From contig JAZBRS010000011.1 in the NCBI GenBank assembly GCA_037176725.1, positions 7,874,001-7,938,000 of the forward strand: a DNA stretch of 64,000 bases. The letters run 5' to 3'. The stretch's first letter is position 1, and each line of letters begins with the position of its first letter. Under the pieces are notes generated by a model. The model searched no databases, was not told the DNA's origin, and saw only the letters and a program-made list of their open reading frames with translations. Positions 10,850-22,165 of this stretch are shown here, one piece after another. Origin of the DNA: Posidonia oceanica (lineage: Eukaryota; Streptophyta; Magnoliopsida; Alismatales; Posidoniaceae). The translations under genes and the position numbers were made by a program.

Positions 10850-12110
10850 TTGATGAATAGCTTTGACTATAGGTACTCGAAGAGTCTACACCAGCCGCTC
10901 GCTTTCTCTCCTGCAATGGGTTTCCCTACCTTGGTGACTCCGACACATTGCTCCGGGACTCTCCGAGAGTGGATTGCCATGCTCACTGAGGCTGACCGTG
11001 AGAAGCTGAGCCTGTGGGGCATCCCACCCATGCTTTTGAAGGCTGCCGATGTTGAAGTAAGCCGACATCTTCTGTGCGCTGCTACAAGGTTCTGGAAGCC
11101 AGTGCACCATGTCTTTCGCTTCGGCAGGACGGAATTAACGCCAACGCTGGAGGAAGTATGCCGGATCTGTGGCATCTCCACGCTCATGGGGCCAGCTGTA
11201 CTCACAAGGCGTATTGGCTATATCGCCGTCTTGAAAGAGCTAACTGGGCTCTTCGTATAAAGCTACGAGAAGAGACTGGTCTACATCGACGGGCCTATAC
11301 GCGTGCTCCATCTGAACTACTTTGAGGAAGTCTCCAAAAAGCGCACCGCACTGGGGGATGAACTATGGCTTCGTGGCTTCGTCACCCGCTTCCTGGGCAA
11401 GCTAAACTTCAGCCATGGCCGGATGACGGTCGCTATTGAAGTTGCGGAGATCGCCCTCGCTGTGGTGACCCACCAAATCGACTTGACACTTGTCGTCGTA
11501 GCTGAGACCTATCGCGGGCTGGACCGCATTTCACACCGCTGCTGCCATTTTCATGGCTGCAGGGCTCTAGTACAGGTGTGGCTGGCCGGACATCTGGAGA
11601 TAGACATCCTGCACCTGCAGAAGCAGGCATTTGAGACATACTACAGCAGCAGCCACGCCAAGACCATCAAGATTGTCTACAAGGAGTATGAAAGGCTAGA
11701 AAGGCTGACAGATGATACAGTGACCTGGCGTATCATCCCATCTGCAGTAGAGCCATTCATTGTTTTCTTCAGCACCTGCGACATGCGACTAGTTGTCCTA
11801 CTGGGGTTCACCGAAGGCATGGAGTATCACCCCATCGCGACAGTTTGGTTTCCAGCAAGGGGCTTTTGTCGACAGCACAGCACCAAAGCTACTCCAGCCC
11901 TATCCATTCAGCACAGTCGCTGCCTCAACAGAGCTAGCCGACCTCATGCGCCATGGGGTGAAATCAACCGACATTGCAGCTATGAAGGGCTTAGGATGTA
12001 CTCCTGAGTATCTGACTGAAATGCAAGGGCTCTGGCCCATTAATGAGATCCCACCTGGTGCACCTTTGTTTCCCGACACCAGGAGGTCGAAGAAGGCCCG
12101 GACCAGCTAG
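10850..12110 (+). pseudogene. Plant mobile domain (PMD) ORF of element D
   Basis: The likely conserved start is the Met of MGFPTLV at 10916; the frame is open from 10850. It aligns along its whole length with the minus-strand ORF of element A at 47814-49016. PMD-type features are LTPTLEEVCRICGI (the usual L-x-D/E-V-x-x-x-x-G-L region), HGCRALVQVWL and IPSAVEPFIVFF. One TAA (11258-11260) and one frameshift near 11835 break it, after which the frame continues to PPGAPLFPDTRR. PMD proteins are known from plant MAIN-like genes and from transposable elements. The retroelement function is not established. The position between integrase and the polypurine tract matches element A exactly. Confidence 0.8.
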
Positions 12111-12479
12111 GGCATTTGTACATCTGCATATCCCTTTTTTGAGTCTTGATGTATTTTGTTCCGCCCAACTGTGGGCATGTAATCAAGACCAGAATTAATG
12201 CAAGGATGTTTTGAACTGCTTGCTTATGTGTTTGGCTTGCTTTCCATAACATGATGCATGCATGGTCTTACAATCATATCTTCAGCGTACTGCTTCAGCC
12301 CCTCAAAGCCATGAGGAGGGCACTATCAGATTCTGACAGTTTGCAAGTGCAGAAGCAACTGCCAACACTCTCAGCGTTAGGGAAGGCTACCAGGCAAACC
12401 CTGCACTACCCCAAGGTGCCAGAATCTCTACATGCCAACACCACCAACTCGAGCAAAGCCACCAAGCACCCCCGATCGG
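12111..12479 (+). other. Non-coding gap downstream of the PMD ORF
   Basis: I saw no gene or clear repeat here. The ORFs are short and not conserved in A. Confidence 0.5.
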
Positions 12480-13920
12480 ATCTCTGCCGGGCTGGTAGCC
12501 CTAACTACCCGTTTGACAAGCGCGTTAGCATTGTCTATGTTCGTCATTTTTTCGATTCCAAGGACGCTTCAGCTGTCCCCTAGTATCATCCCTAATACCA
12601 GGGGCATCTTTTTTGTTGCCCTATGGTATCACTCTCTTCCTAGCGTTTTGTGCGTCTGCTTGCCTTTTTGCAAGCCCTTTGCATGACTTTTTGAAGTCAT
12701 GTCTGCCTTCCTTGTTTTCTTGCCTTTTTGCAAGCCCTTTGCATGACTTTTTGAATTCATGTCTGCTTTCCTTGTTTGCTTGCCTTTTTGCAAGCCCTTT
12801 GCATGACTTTTCGAAGTCATGTTCGCTTCCCTTGTTTGCTTGCCTTTTTGCAAGCTCTTTGCATGACTTTTCGAAGTCATGTCTGCTTTCATTGTTTGCT
12901 TGCCTTTTTGCAAGCCCTTTGCATGACTTTTCGAAGTCATGTCAGCTTTCCTTGTTTGCTTGCCTTTTCGCAAGCCCTTTGCATGACTTTTCAAAGTCAT
13001 GTCTGCTTTCCTTGTTTGCTTGCCTTTTCGCAAGCCCTTTGCATGACTTTTCGAAGTCATGTCTGCTTTCCTTGTTTGCTTGCCTTTTCGCAAGCCCTTT
13101 GCATGACTTTTCGAAGTCATGTCTGCTTTCCTTGTTTGCTTGCCTTTTTGCAAGCCCTTTGCATGCCTTTTCGAAGTCATGTCTGTTTCTTCCTTTCGCT
13201 TGCCGTTTTGCGAGCCCTTTGCATGCCCTTTCGAGGTCATGTCTGCTTGCTTCAAGTCCCTTTGCATGCCCTTTCGAGATCATGTCTGCTTGCTTCAAGC
13301 CCCTTTTGCATGCCCTTTCGAGGTCATGTCTGCTTGCTTCAAGCCCCTATGCAAGCCCTTTCGAGGTCATGTCTGCTTGCTTCAAGCCCCTTTGCATGTC
13401 CTTTCGAAGTCATGTCTGCTTGCTTCAAGCCTCTTTGCATGCCCTTTCGAGGTCATGTCTGCTTGCTGTTTCGCAAGCCCTTTGCATGCCCTTTCGAGGT
13501 CATGTCTGCTTGTTTTCTTGATGTTTCAAGGACGAGCCCTTTGCATGCCTTTTCGAAGTCATGTCTGCTTCCTCTTTTTGCTTGCCTTTTTGCGAGCTCC
13601 TTCGCGTGCCTTTCCGAAGTCACATCTGTTTGCTTCCCCCTTTCTGGGCTGGCAGCCCGAACTACTCGGATGACACCCGTCATAGCTATCCAACCCTTCT
13701 TTCAGTGCCACAGGCGCTTCGGCTGTCCCCTGGTATCATTCCTGATACCAGGGGCATCTTTTGCCACCCTCGGTATCTTCTCTGGGCTAGCAGTCCAAAC
13801 AACTCAGTTGACACTTGTCACCCTATCTGGCGTTCTTTCCTTGGGCCGATAACCCAAACTATCCAGCAAAGAATCTGTCAACTCCTTGGGTCGATAACCC
13901 AAACTATCCGGCAATGAGTC
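12480..13920 (+). repeat. Hairpin-array region of element D
   Basis: Palindromic motifs flank a 60-bp tandem array. Left side: GGGCTGGTAGCCC (about 12490). Right side: GGGCTGGCAGCCC (about 13648), ATGAC/GTCAT (about 13669), CCTGGTATC/GATACCAGG (13729-13752, nine perfect pairs), GGGCCGATAACCC and GGGTCGATAACCC. The same motifs, inverted, occur in A (45750-45800, 47300-47440) and E (19590-20370). Confidence 0.85.
12641..13640 (+). repeat. 60-bp tandem repeat with two hairpins per unit
   Basis: About nine regular 60-bp units (12661-13200) are followed by shorter variant units. Each unit has GCTTGC/GCAAGC around CTTTTT and CATGACTT/AAGTCATG around a TTCG tetraloop. In later units the second stem becomes CATG.CCT/AGG.CATG, so a T-A pair is replaced by a C-G pair while TTCG stays. 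Long ORFs on both strands arise only because 60 is divisible by three. Confidence 0.93.
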
Positions 13921-14302
13921 CGTCAACTCATAATTCATTGCATCAGCATTGCGTGTTAGGTAGCAGTACCAGCATCACATGCTAGATAGCAGCGTCGGCA
14001 TCACATACACACAATCATCGCATGTTTTCCCCAGCAAGGTCGCATCTTGCATCATATCGACATGCATCGCCCGCATCTCCCCTGAGGAATTCAACACGGC
14101 AAACATTAGCGCTGGTTTATTTTAGCATCAGCATTGCATTGCATCTGCATTCGCATCTGCATTTTGCATTAGCATTTCGGCATTGGGTCATGATTTTTGG
14201 TGCATCCACCGAATAAGTGGCTCACGCCAATAGTGCCTGGCTCTCGCCGGTCAGGTGGGGTGTCTTGTCAACCCTGAGTAGTGACCTCTGTCCCCTTGAC
14301 CT
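13921..14302 (+). other. Element D 3' untranslated region
   Basis: GCATT-rich sequence is followed by a block near 14218-14302 (GGCTCACGCC, GGGGTGTCTTGTCAACCC) that matches element A at 45222-45310 in reverse. It precedes the polypurine tract. Confidence 0.65.
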
Positions 14303-14320
14303 CGCTCAGGGAGTGGCATC
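14303..14320 (+). other. Polypurine tract of element D
   Basis: CGCTCAGGGAGTGGCATC lies directly before the LTR start. It matches CGCTCAAGGAGGGGCATT of element A, and would prime plus-strand synthesis. Confidence 0.75.
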
Positions 14321-17300
14321 TGTTGACACCCCACTTTTGACCCCTGTTTTGTGGCTCTCTCTCTCTCTCTCTCTCTCTGGTGGAATGACTTAGAAAACCC
14401 CCACACAAAAAAAACCAGAAAATTAAAAACTTAGAAAACTAGAAACCAAAACCCTAGAAGAAACCAAGGTCAAACACCCTAAACCCTAGAACAAAACCCT
14501 AGGTCAAACCCCTCACAAAACCCTAGGTAACACTCATAGAAACCCTAGGAATCTCCCATCAAAACCCTAGGTTAAACCCTAGGTCAAACCCTAGAAGAAA
14601 CCTAGGTCAAACACTCACAAAACCCTAGGTTAAACCCTAGGTCAAACCCTAGAAAACCTAGGTAAAAACCCAAACCCAAAACCCTAGAGAAGCACTAGGT
14701 CACACCCATCTAAACCCTAGAAGAAACCTAGGTCAAATAGTCACAAAACCCTAGGTTAAACCCTAGGTCAAACCCTAGAAAACCTAGGTAAAAACCCAAA
14801 CCCAAAACCCTAGAGAAGCACTAGGTCACACCCATCTAAACCCTAGAAGAAACCTAGGTCAAACACTCACAAAACCCTAGGTCAAACCCTAGAAAACCTA
14901 GGTAAAAACCCAAACCCAAAACCCTAGAAAAGCACTAGGTCACACCCATCTAAACCCTAGAAAAGTACTAGGTCACAAAACCAAAGCCAAGCCCAAGCCC
15001 CCTTTCCTTCTCCCTATTCCATCTTCCTTTCTTTCTTTCTTTCTTTCTTTCTTCCTTTCTTTCCTTTCCTTTCCTTTCCTTTCTTCTTCTCCTCTTTCTT
15101 TTCTTTCTCTTCCTTTTAAACCAATTCAGCCCAACCCACTTCACTCATCCCCCTTCCTCTCCTTTTCTTTTCTTTTCCTTTTTTCATTCCATTTTTTCAG
15201 GCCCGGCCTACTCCCCTTATTTCATTTTTTCCTTTTTTTCAGCCACAGGCCCAGCCCACCTTCTCTTCTTTTTTCCTTTCTTTTTTCTTTTCTTCCACCC
15301 TTCCACCAGCCTGGCCCACTTCCCTTATTTCTTTTTTTTCCCTTTTTTTCAGCCACAGCCCTCGGGCCCGACCCTTCTCCCTTCCTTCTCTTTTCTTTTC
15401 TCTTTTCAACAGCCAACCCACAACACTCTTCCTCATCTTTCCCTCCTCTTTTGAATCCCGACTGCCCAACACTCAACCCCTCTGCACTCACCACCCCTCA
15501 CAACAACTCACAATAGCCCACACTCCACCCTCTGCACCACTTACTACCCGAAGGTTGCCGCATGCCACTGTCTGGTGGTGGCCGTCTCACAGAACAGCCT
15601 TTTGCCGACCTGCCCACACACTGCCACCACCTGCCAGCCACCTTTAGCCCTACTGTGCAAACCATCCCCACTCGAGTGTCCGGCCCCAAACAAAACCAAT
15701 CTTCCTCATCCCTTCAGCAGGGGGAAGAAGGAGAATTCACGAACCACAGCATAGAACCCATTTTGCTCCCACACAGCACAATAGCTTCCCATTTCCTTCT
15801 CCGAGTACCCACAACCATCTCAGACCCCCTCGCTACCCACCTTCACCTCCCTCAGCTCACCACGAAGCACCGAAGAGAGCCCTGAGCACCGAGAGAGCCA
15901 CACTACAAGAAGGAGAGGAAAAAATACCAGAGGGACCCAATTTCCAAACTAGCGTTCTGTGCGAGCAAACCTGCTTCTGAGCAGCTCCACACCTCCGCCA
16001 GATCACTAGCGACTGCCTCCGATCGCCGCACGCCGCCGTTGTCCTCCGTAACGCCGCTGCGACCTCTTGCCGGACTGTCGAACCCACCCAAGGTCAGTAG
16101 CACGCTCCGGCTATCGTCACAGGTAACAGAAGTAATTTTCAAGTTCCTTGCATGCCTATCTCGCTTTCTAGTTAGTTAGAAGTAGATTTAGAGCCCTGTA
16201 GCCCGTTATCGCCTCTGCCGCTACAGTCATCTTCCCCGACGAGCTCTGACAGCCGCCGCCGCGCGCCTAGTGCTCCGGACCTCTGCCGTTCCTCTAGACC
16301 CCCCCTCGAGCTTCGCCAGAGCACCAGAGACCTGCTCCAGCCCCTCGCGACCGTCGTCGGGGCTTCCTGCACCCGCTCCGCCTCTGTGATCACCGGACTT
16401 CTGCACCGACATCGACAGAGCGCCCCTGGCCAGCTCTGGCCTCCAGACCTTCCCTCGAGCCTCGCCGGACCTCCAGGAGCTTGACCCGACGCCGCCCGGG
16501 CTCCGCAGCTGCCTCCAGCTCCTGCTCCGCCCGCCGCTTCCCCTATAGCAGCCGCCGACGTCGATAGCGCGCCTCAGCCTCCGCCGCTCCTCCTAATCTG
16601 CTCCCCGAGCATCGCGAGACCACCAGGAACGTGGCCCAGCTCCGCCCTTGCACCGCCGATGCCTCCTACGCCCGCACCATCTCCAGCAACCTCTGCAACT
16701 GGCCACTGACGTCGACAGGTCACTTCGACCACCGTCATGTGCCGCTGAGACCGCCGGAGCCACCGGACGCACTGCCTCCAGCTTCTAGGAGTCTCAGGCC
16801 GACCAGCCGCTGCCGCACGTCGCCGCGACAGCCCCTTCTTCCCCTGCGAAGGTGCTGCAATGTCGGGCAACACTGTAGCACTGTAGTTGGGTATGGTTTT
16901 GATTTAAATTTTAGTTGATGCATTGAATTAAATTACTGCAAGTTATTTTTATTACTTTTGGGTCCAGCTGTGGTTTAAGAATCATTTAATTTTCGATTTA
17001 AATCATACTGCTTTACATTTTGGTCCATCATTTTAGTTTAATTGCACATCAGTTCTTCACGCATTCATTTAAATCATTTAAGTATTGTTTTAAATCATGC
17101 ATTCCAAATAAGTCTAGAGCTTTACTTTATTTACTTTACAGTCTTGTGCTGGTTTATAAATCATTTAATTGCACATTTAAACTATATTGCATTGAAGTAA
17201 AGTACTACAGGTTTTTATATTTACTTTCCAATTCAGTTTCAATTACATCATTTCATTTAATCTGCTTTTTTACCTTATTACATTGCATTTTAATCCTGTA

Positions 17301-19570
17301 GTTTGCTGTTATTGCATCTAAGTCCTCAGATCATTCAGCATTCATTTAAATCATGTTTTAAACTATATAGCATTGCTGTTTAGTCCAGAATCTTGTTTTA
17401 ATTGCAAATCAGTCCTCAAAGCATTCATCCATTCATTTAAATTTGGTTTTTTACATTATTGCATTGCATAAAAAATCAAAAATATGTTCTAATTGCATTT
17501 AGGTCCAGTTACATGTCATTTGTGATTTAAATGGGATTTTTTAACCTTATTGCATTGTAATAAAGCCCTCTGGGTTTTAATATTTGCATTTAGGTCCAAT
17601 CTGGTTTCAGCTGTGATGTAAATATGGATTTTAAACCTTATTACATTGCAATAATGTCCAACAAGTTCCAATTATTGCATTTAGGTCCACTTTTCTTACA
17701 ACTGCCATTTAAAATGCAAGTTTAAACCTTATTACATTGTAATAATGCCCTGTGGTTTTACATTATTGCATTTAGGTCCAGTTTGCTTCCAATTGTGATT
17801 TAAATGTAATTTTAAACTTTATTACATTGCAAAAAGTCCTGCAACTTGTGTCTATTGCATTTAAGTCCTTTGCACATGCATGCATCATTTAAATTGCATT
17901 TTAAACCACATTGCATTGTTTTAAAAGCCCAATAGTTTTTACAAATTGCATGTCAGTCCATATTTTCCAACTTTTGCATGTTTGCATGTTTCCTTTGCAC
18001 TGCACTTAGGTCCTACATGTTTTCAAAACTGCATTTTGGTCCTTTCTTGCATTATTGCATGCATATCTTGTCAATAATGTTGCATTTTGCCATTGCTTGC
18101 CTTGCACTGCTGCATTAACATCTTTGCATGCATTTACCCTACATTGCACACACATAGGGACATTTTACACTTAGGCTCCTGCATTATATTCTAATTGCAC
18201 TTAGGCCCCTGCATTTCCTTTAATTGCATTTAAGCCCCTACATTTCCTTTAATTGCATGTAGGCCCCTACATTTTCCTCCAATTACACTTAGGCCCCTGC
18301 ATTTATTCTAATTTCACTTAGGCCCCTACAGTTCTTTGTAATTGCACCTAGGTCCTTGCATTTGCATCCTTACATGCATTGCACTCCCATGTCATTACAT
18401 ATTGTTTCCTTGCATACTTTTGAGCATCATCAGCCTCATTGCATGTAGGACACCCTGCATTGCACACACATAGGGGTAATTTGCACTTAGGCCCCCACTT
18501 AGACCACTTTTTCTGGCCCTTGAGCCATCTGACTGGAAACCTGAATAACTTTTGATCGGACTGTTGGATCCTCACGATCTAACTATCCAGGTCTTCTTGG
18601 TTAAATGATCTTTCATTCTAACCAAAGTTATCTCAGATCAAGCCTCAGTTCTTCAAGATAAGTCCATCTGAATCACTGCATATCCCTTATTGCCTGTCAC
18701 TTGCACTGCATGCATTGTTTTCACGTCCTGTTTTCTCGTGCATGTAGATTAGGGTTTTCTGCCCCTGTTTTCTTCCCCTTTGCTCGCTTTACACTTGCAT
18801 TGCGTGGTTTAACTTGGCTTTTCTGCCCTTGTCTCCTTTTCCCCTTTGCATGTCGAACTTGCATTGCGTGGTTTTACCGGTGTTTTGTTTTATCACCTGC
18901 ATTTGCATTAGGGCAGTGATGCTTACTGTCTGGAGTTCTCACGAACCAGGGTTCGTTCGGTTCGGAACACTGACAGCGCTACTGAGCACATAGGTTGCAC
19001 GTTTACTTTCCTCATGCATTACATCACTCAGAGCATACATTTGGGCAAGTAATCACAACATACATGGCATTTAGGCATTCAGGCACACCTTTTAGCAATC
19101 ATAGCAGGGCATTAGCATTCCTCGTCCCTTGGACGTGCAGTTAAAGGCAATCACTTGTCGAATTCCTGCAAATGCGAGCATTTAGCCAAGAAAGACCGAT
19201 TCCTTGGGCGTGTCGGGGGTGCCTACCACCTTCCCCGCACGTAACAGGAGTCCTTACCCTTTCTCTGGCCCGCAGTGACCACTTTGCCCTTGTCCTTGGC
19301 ACGAGTCATATATTTCGCATAGCATTGCATTCATTTGCTTGTTTTCTATGCTTTTCCTTGGTTTTCCTCGTCTTCCCGATAATAGACTAGGTGGCGACTC
19401 CCTTTTGACTTATCTTTATTTTATTCGCATTTTTCTGATGTTTTTGAGTCAAGTTTCTCCTTGGATTCACTACTGACCGCGGCTTCCCACCCTCTCTCAC
19501 GGCCCGATCGCATTGCGAGTTATGGCAGCGTTGTGAGGCCCACCGTGGGCCCAAGAGGTGGATGGTCACA
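14321..19570 (+). mobile_element. 3' LTR of element D, 5.25 kb
   Basis: The LTR starts TGTTGACACCCC and ends GATGGTCACA. Order: CT microsatellite (14353-14379), telo-box-like tandem block (14400-14980), pyrimidine tract (15000-15430), GC-rich zone (15540-16870) with CACAG|GTAACAG at 16123, GCATTTAGGTCC tract (16900-18370), an AAGATAAGTCC site (18655-18665) where the solo LTR has AAGGTAAGTCC, conserved double hairpin (18911-18950), U5 stem-loop (19209-19241) and primer-binding-site fossil (19392). Element E sequence follows. Confidence 0.9.
14586..14951 (+). repeat. Telo-box-like tandem repeat, units about 126 bp
   Basis: Three units start with AAACCCTAGAA at 14586, 14712 and 14838 (spacings 126, 126 and 114 bp). 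Each carries several AAACCCTAG and CCTAGGT motifs. AAACCCTA is the plant telomere/telo-box motif, but units are irregular and CCTAGG-linked, so this is not a telomere. Confidence 0.85.
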
Positions 19571-19589
19571 GCAGCAAAAAGAGATGCCC

Positions 19590-20370
19590 CTGGTATCGAA
19601 CGCGGTGAAAGGCTAGCGAGTCCGTCAGGTAAGAGAAGTGATCACAAGTCGGATAACTTGTAACCACAAATGTAATGGGAATACCATACTCGAAGGTGTG
19701 GCAGAGGTCCGTAGACGCTCCAGTAACAGTTAGGGATGTCAGCCCGATTGCAGACGGAAATGTGATACCAGTGGGTAGCCAAAATAAAGATGCCCATGGT
19801 ATCGATGGAGAAACCAGGGGACAGCCGAAGCGCCCTTGGCATCAGAATGCAAAGTGGAGACAAAACTAACAAGTTTGCCAGCCGAGTAGTTAGGGGTATC
19901 AACCCAGATGCAGTGAGATGGATGTAAGGGCTCACCGTGCGAGGTGCAATGCCGGTGGGGAATGCAATGGGATAATGCAAGGGGAAATGTAGGGTGACAT
20001 TTTAACGGGTGTCAACCGAGCAGTTAGGGCTGCCAGCCCGGTGATAAGTTAACAGACTTATCGCCGGATAGTTAGGGCTATCAGTCCGAATAAGACATTT
20101 TGACCGGCGTCAACTGGGTAGTTAGGGCTGCCAGCTCGGTGAGGAGTTAACGGACTCATCACCGGATAGTTAGGGCTATCAACCCAATATAGACATTTTG
20201 ACGGGCGTCAACCGAGTAGTTAGGGCTGCCAGCCTGGTGCATAGGAATGCAAGATGATGTCGAGGAGAAAACAGGGTGACATTTTAACAGGTGTCAACCG
20301 AGAAGTTAGGGCTGCCAGCCCGGTGCATAGGAATGCACGATGATGCCGAGGAGAAAATAGGGACCCATCG
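19590..20370 (-). repeat. Palindromic motif array of element E
   Basis: Repeated TTAGGGCTGCCAGCCCGGTG-like hairpins (GGGCT/AGCCC) alternate with GACATTTTAAC..GTGTCAACC and with CACCGGATAGTTAGGGCTATC. The same pair of motifs flanks the big arrays of A and D. Confidence 0.8.
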
Positions 20371-21734
20371 TGGTGGGTGTGCAATGGTCTCAGTGCGGGC
20401 ATGCTTCGTGGCGTCACAAGGTGACAAATGAGGGATATGCCGGTCATCATGGACCTACCCAACACGGTGGGCGGCAAAATTTGAAAAGCGTAGAGCCTCT
20501 AAGCGAGGTCAGGCAAAAGTGCTCGTCCTTGACTCCGATTTTCGAAAACAGGGAGAAAGGAAGGTAGATTATTATGCAATTATGTTTTTGTGGCTTAGGA
20601 TTCAAAACAGCTGTTACCAAGAGGGTGCTTCTGCACTTTCCGACTCAGGGGATTCGATCCTCGAGCAACGCCATGCTGAGTTGTGGTCGGTGGCTCTCAT
20701 TCTCACTCTTAGTTCGGGATGATGCCTCAGCTTTGCAGAGTATAGCCTTTGGCTGCATGTTGGTAGCAGGAGCGTTGGGTGTAGCTTCATAGCCTCCGTC
20801 TTAAATCCTCAGGGATCGACTACCACTATTGACGCTCTCAGATAGATTTTTATTTTTCCCCTCATGAGTGACTGGAGTTGCATCTAGCCTACTAGGGAGG
20901 TAGTTGTTGTCTGCACAAGGGATTGGAGCATGCTGCTGCGCTCGGAGGGTGGGGCCAGGTCCTCTAGATAAGGTTTCCCGTGTAGTTAACAATGTAGTGT
21001 TTGTAGTTGAGAGTTGAGGGGGCTTCGATGTTTGTCCGAGTCACTCCTCTCATGGGCGCCTTCTTTCTTCGACTTCTGTCTTCATTTTTCTTTAATGCGC
21101 AGCATGCATATCATGTTATCATATTTTTCTTACATGATCTCTATTATTTTGGATATGCATGTCTTTGCCCTCTTGGAGTAGCGGTCCCTAGTGAGGTGTT
21201 GAGAGTTTGGCTAATCGGCGTACACCTTCAGCCTCTGCAATGTGTACAACCAGCCTCTGTCTATGCTCTACTCTGCTTCGGTCCTCTCCATGTCTGGTGG
21301 ACTCTCTTGATAAGGTGGATCACACTTCTGGGAGTTTTGAACTCAACGAGATGCTCTATTTTGCTCTCAGTCTCACTATGTGGCCATATGCAAAGAGATG
21401 GCGCTGCTCGGGTGAGTTCTGCCTAAGATTGTTGATGCTTGACATCCTCTCGGCACTGCTTGTTGGTCCAAAGCCAGGTTTGTGGGTTATGCAAATGTTT
21501 ATGTGTTTTGTAGATTTTACACATGTTTTTGGCTTTGTGGAATTTGTAATTTTTATGGTTTTTGCTTTTTCAGAAAAACATAAAGGAGGAAACCAGCAGA
21601 AGGGAAAGCATGTTTTTGTAGTTTTTGTTTTTTGATTTTTTTTTTTGTGTTTTTTGTTTTCCAGGATGTAGGAAATGATATGCACATGCAGAGGTGATAT
21701 GAAGTGATATGTGCAAGAAGTGGCAGATATGTGC
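20371..21734. other. Unassigned interior of element E
   Basis: I recognise no gene. The segment separates two parts of the palindromic array and might be a secondary insertion, but no termini were found. A T-rich tract followed by CAG lies at 21632-21664. Confidence 0.4.
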
Positions 21735-22020
21735 AAGATGATAGATTGACGGATCTATCGCCGGGCAGTTGGGGCAGCGAGCCTGGTGTGTGGACGGGAT
21801 GTACATGCAAGAGGGGATATGTGCATGATGAAGTGACAAGTATGTGCAAGATGGTAGATTGACGAACCTACCGCCAGGCAATTAGGGCTGCCAGCCCGAT
21901 GATGCAAAAAGGGGGTAGACGACGTGACGGGCGTCAACCGGGCAGGTAGGGCTGCCAGCCCGGTGTGACATTTTAACCGATGTCAACCGAGCAGTTAGGA
22001 CTGCCAGCCTGGTGTGTGCA
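21735..22020 (-). repeat. Second part of element E palindromic array
   Basis: GGGCTGCCAGCCCG hairpins and GACAT/ATGTC-type pairs recur here, with GATAGATTGACGGATCTATCG (GATAG/CTATC). Confidence 0.7.
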
Positions 22021-22153
22021 AAAGGGAAATGCAAGCTTTTTAGGTTTTTCAAGTGTATTATATTTTTTATTGGTTTTCTGACAAACGAGAAAACGCAAAA
22101 ACAAAACGACAAAAAACGAAAAGACAAAACAAGAAATAAAAGAGAAGGTAAGA

Positions 22154-22165
22154 GGGACTTACCTG
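22154..22165 (-). promoter_or_regulatory. Candidate splice donor after gag-like exon
   Basis: On the minus strand the sequence reads GACAG|GTAAGTCCC at the end of the gag-like frame, a canonical plant donor. Splicing is inferred. Confidence 0.45.

Larger units (their letters stand above)
869..19570 (+). mobile_element. Element D: partial Tat/Ogre-type Gypsy retrotransposon
   Basis: The order is pol (869-3385), spacer, PMD ORF (10850-12110), hairpin-repeat region (12480-13920), polypurine tract (about 14303-14320) and 3' LTR (14321-19570). The spacer is split by a solo LTR. The 5' LTR, gag and first half of RT lie outside the window or were lost at the minisatellite junction. The 3' LTR ends GGTCACA and is followed by minus-strand element sequence of the type seen in A, so D was inserted into element E. 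GCAGC at 19571-19575 is the candidate target duplication; its partner is off the window. Confidence 0.85.

Noticed and set aside
12613..13852. Long ORFs of 300-360 codons with 20-residue repeats on both strands
   Set aside because: The 60-bp unit is divisible by three and stop-free in several frames, so open frames appear automatically. No start context, domain or conservation in element A.
14400..14980. Interstitial telomere
   Set aside because: Motifs are AAACCCTAGGT and relatives in 126-bp units inside an LTR, not (TTTAGGG)n.
19571..19575. Shared target duplication of D and E (both flanked by GCAGC)
   Set aside because: GCAGC follows D's 3' LTR and also adjoins E's 5' LTR at 28518, but the partner copies are outside the window, so the identity may be chance.
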